From Aliidiomarina sp047920995 (GTDB taxonomy: Bacteria; Pseudomonadota; Gammaproteobacteria; Enterobacterales; Alteromonadaceae): a stretch of 64,000 nt of DNA. Every line of letters starts with the position of its first letter. Position 1 is the first letter of the stretch. Shown here in pieces: positions 62,905 to 64,000 of this stretch. The stretch is taken from positions 4,167 to 68,166 of the forward strand of contig NZ_JBLRWZ010000011.1 in NCBI RefSeq assembly GCF_047920995.1. The letters run 5' to 3'. Under the pieces are notes generated by a model. It had not been told where the DNA came from. It did not search any database and saw nothing but the letters and a program-made list of their open reading frames with translations. Both the position numbers and the translations under genes were made by a program.

Positions 62905-63390
62905 ATGCCTAGTTTCGATATCGTTTCTGAAATTGACAAAGTTGAGTTAAAAAACGCGGTAGATAATGCTAATCGAGAGTTAACTACGCGCTTCGACTTT
63001 CGCGGTGTGCTTGCCGAGCTTGAATTGAACGATCTAATAGTACAGCTCAAATCTGAATCCGATTTCCAAGTGCGGCAGTTGTTGGAGATACTCAGAGGCC
63101 AATGTACGAAAAGAGCAATATCACTTGCAGGTGCTGATATCGAAGATACACCTATACATAGTGGCAAAACATTCAGTTTCAATGTCACCTTTAAGCAGGG
63201 GATAGATCAGCCTATTGCTAAGCAGATCATAAAATTGATTAAAGAGAATAAGTTAAAAGTTCAGGCTTCGATACAAGGTGATAAAGTTCGAGTTAATGGT
63301 AAGAAACGTGATGACCTGCAAGAAGCAATCGCGCTATTAAAGAAGTCTGATATTGAGTTACCACTACAATTCGAAAACTTTAGGGATTAG
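62905..63390 (+). CDS. yajQ: YajQ family nucleotide-binding protein
   Basis: 161 residues: MPSFDIVSEIDKVELKNAVDNANRELTTRFDFRG and VRVNGKKRDDLQEAIALLKKSDIELPLQFENFRD are the family ends, with a double ferredoxin-like fold expected. YajQ binds tRNA/nucleotides in E. coli, and a Xanthomonas relative binds cyclic di-GMP and a LysR regulator. The start at 62905 (AAAGAGAAA upstream) matches the family. It sits alone between the alpha operon and the rRNA leader. Confidence 0.95.
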   Translation: MPSFDIVSEIDKVELKNAVDNANRELTTRFDFRGVLAELELNDLIVQLKSESDFQVRQLLEILRGQCTKRAISLAGADIEDTPIHSGKTFSFNVTFKQGIDQPIAKQIIKLIKENKLKVQASIQGDKVRVNGKKRDDLQEAIALLKKSDIELPLQFENFRD

Positions 63391-63543
63391 ATCGGCACGA
63401 TAGAGAGTGTTTACTGTCTTAGATAAAAGCTAAAGATCTCTTCTGTGGCTTGTAGATATTTAATCTTTCAGGACAGAAAGCGGTCATGTTTCCAGCATCT
63501 TGTATGAAAAACATCCGAACGATTACTTTTGTATAAAAAGATC
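63391..63543 (+). other. Spacer between yajQ and the rRNA promoters
   Basis: About 150 bases upstream of the first rRNA promoter, AT-rich towards its end (TTTTGTATAAAAAGAT). It could hold UP-element and Fis sites, but I cannot define them by eye. No gene is visible. Confidence 0.4.
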
Positions 63544-63571
63544 TTGATACTTTCAATTTGATCTCTATAAT
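63544..63571 (+). promoter_or_regulatory. rRNA operon promoter P1
   Basis: TTGATA (63544-63549), a 16-base spacer and TATAAT (63566-63571), followed by the GC-rich discriminator TCGCCTCCG. AT-rich sequence lies just upstream, as for an UP element. Confidence 0.75.
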
Positions 63572-63681
63572 TCGCCTCCGTTGTCACCGAGGTGTCAACC
63601 ACGAGAAAGACAAGCGCAGCAAGAAAAACCTTCGGGTAAATGAAGTTGCGAAATTTGATTCAAAAATATGAAATCAAGGTC

Positions 63682-63709
63682 TTGACTTCCTCACTGGGTC
63701 GCGTAAAAT
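63682..63709 (+). promoter_or_regulatory. rRNA operon promoter P2
   Basis: TTGACT (63682-63687), a 16-base spacer and TAAAAT (63704-63709), followed by TCGCTTCCC. It is 138 bases after P1, the usual tandem arrangement. Confidence 0.75.
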
Positions 63710-63746
63710 TCGCTTCCCTGCTACGAGCTCCACTGAGCCGAGCAAC

Positions 63747-63758
63747 GTTCTTTAACAA
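63747..63758 (+). promoter_or_regulatory. boxA antitermination signal of the rRNA leader
   Basis: GTTCTTTAACAA closely matches boxA (TGCTCTTTAACA) where NusB-S10 loads. It is followed by ATATATCAAGCCAAG and CTGTGTGGGCAC, as in the E. coli rrn leader. Confidence 0.8.
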
Positions 63759-63828
63759 TATATCAAGCCAAGTAATCTGTGTGGGCACTTGCGCAAGAAA
63801 AGCATCAACCAAAGCCACTTCGGTGGCA

Positions 63829-63852
63829 GGTATGAAAGTTTACTTTCATACC
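63829..63852 (+). repeat. Perfect hairpin in the rRNA leader
   Basis: GGTATGAAAG (63829-63838), loop TTTA, CTTTCATACC (63843-63852): a 10-bp perfect stem-loop without a T-run, so it is structural and not a terminator. Confidence 0.7.
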
Positions 63853-63944
63853 AAGGTTCAGCTTTCGAGTGACAAGTTGCTTATATATAAGTAACCAGAA
63901 ATTCATAAAGTTGAGCGGCTTTGTTTGTTAGTTCTTCGGGATTA

Positions 63945-63963
63945 GCAAAGTGAAGCACTTTGC
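63945..63963 (+). repeat. Hairpin just before 16S rRNA
   Basis: GCAAAGTG (63945-63952), loop AAG, CACTTTGC (63956-63963): perfect 8-bp stem ending 12 bases before the mature 16S end. It may take part in pre-rRNA folding or processing. Confidence 0.6.
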
Positions 63964-63975
63964 ATCAAGCACTTT

Positions 63976-64000
63976 TAATTGAAGAGTTTGATCATGGCTC
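63976..64000 (+). rRNA. rrs: 16S ribosomal RNA, 5' end only
   Basis: ATTGAAGAGTTTGATCATGG is the universal bacterial 16S 5' end. Position 1 is set at 63976 by alignment to E. coli numbering (the window ends at base 25). The remainder lies outside the window. Confidence 0.95.

Noticed and set aside
63640..63894. 84-codon ORF in the rRNA leader
   Set aside because: It spans rRNA promoter P2, boxA and a leader hairpin; the reading frame is a chance opening in an untranslated leader.
1..64000. CRISPR arrays, IS elements, prophage, attachment sites at tRNA-Leu
   Set aside because: No spaced direct repeats, transposase or integrase genes, or duplicated tRNA 3' ends were seen.

Overview
This window is a stretch of gammaproteobacterial core chromosome. 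Gene content and order (tolC/nudF/yqiB/parE/parC/plsC, pepA-holC-valS opposite lptFG, rlmB..rpsF-priB-rpsR-rplI-dnaB-alr, S10/spc/alpha ribosomal supercluster, 16S rRNA), a mid-40s GC impression, and marine-type accessory genes (GspA-GspB fusion, short PutA, DUF2805 next to a photolyase-like gene) point to Alteromonadales, most likely Idiomarinaceae. The family assignment is inference from synteny and protein style. No phage, IS element, integron or CRISPR array is visible.

Layout. 1-4.1 kb: folK (the divergent type found beside folB), cca on the minus strand, and a fused GspA-GspB protein of type II secretion. 4.2-12.5 kb: a long acyl-CoA dehydrogenase, a MASE1 membrane protein with a degenerate GGDEF domain, rlmD, a 59-residue PLDc_N membrane protein and putA. 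12.7-17.2 kb: a CYTH protein translationally coupled to glnE, then lpxL. 17.3-25.6 kb: tolC divergent from nudF-yqiB, then parE, parC, plsC, rraB. 25.7-33.6 kb: valS-holC-pepA on the minus strand opposite lptF-lptG, and an RDD membrane protein. 33.7-35.6 kb: tRNA-Leu(CAA), then a photolyase/cryptochrome homologue coupled to a DUF2805 protein. 35.9-43.7 kb: rnr, rlmB, an anchored protein of unknown function, rpsF-priB-rpsR-rplI, dnaB, alr. 43.8-47.3 kb: zur divergent from dusA, gloA, and an exported M19 dipeptidase. 47.4-62.8 kb: S10, spc and alpha operons, interrupted only by an outer-membrane porin-like gene between rpsQ and rplN. 62.9-64 kb: yajQ and an rRNA operon leader with tandem promoters, ending 25 bases into 16S rRNA.

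Most genes are housekeeping: translation (ribosomal proteins, ValS, RlmB, RlmD, DusA, Cca, tRNA-Leu), replication and topology (DnaB, PriB, HolC, ParE, ParC), envelope building (LpxL, LptFG, PlsC, TolC, Alr, SecY) and nitrogen/proline control (GlnE, PutA). Ribosomal transcription units have strong sigma70-like promoters with GC-rich discriminators and show candidate autoregulatory leaders (S10 attenuator, S6:S18-type bulged hairpin).

I found no clearly new multi-gene system. The items most worth a second look are the porin gene at the S10/spc boundary, the photolyase-like protein that lacks several canonical active-site residues, the GspA-GspB fusion, the degenerate-GGDEF MASE1 protein and the divergent FolK.
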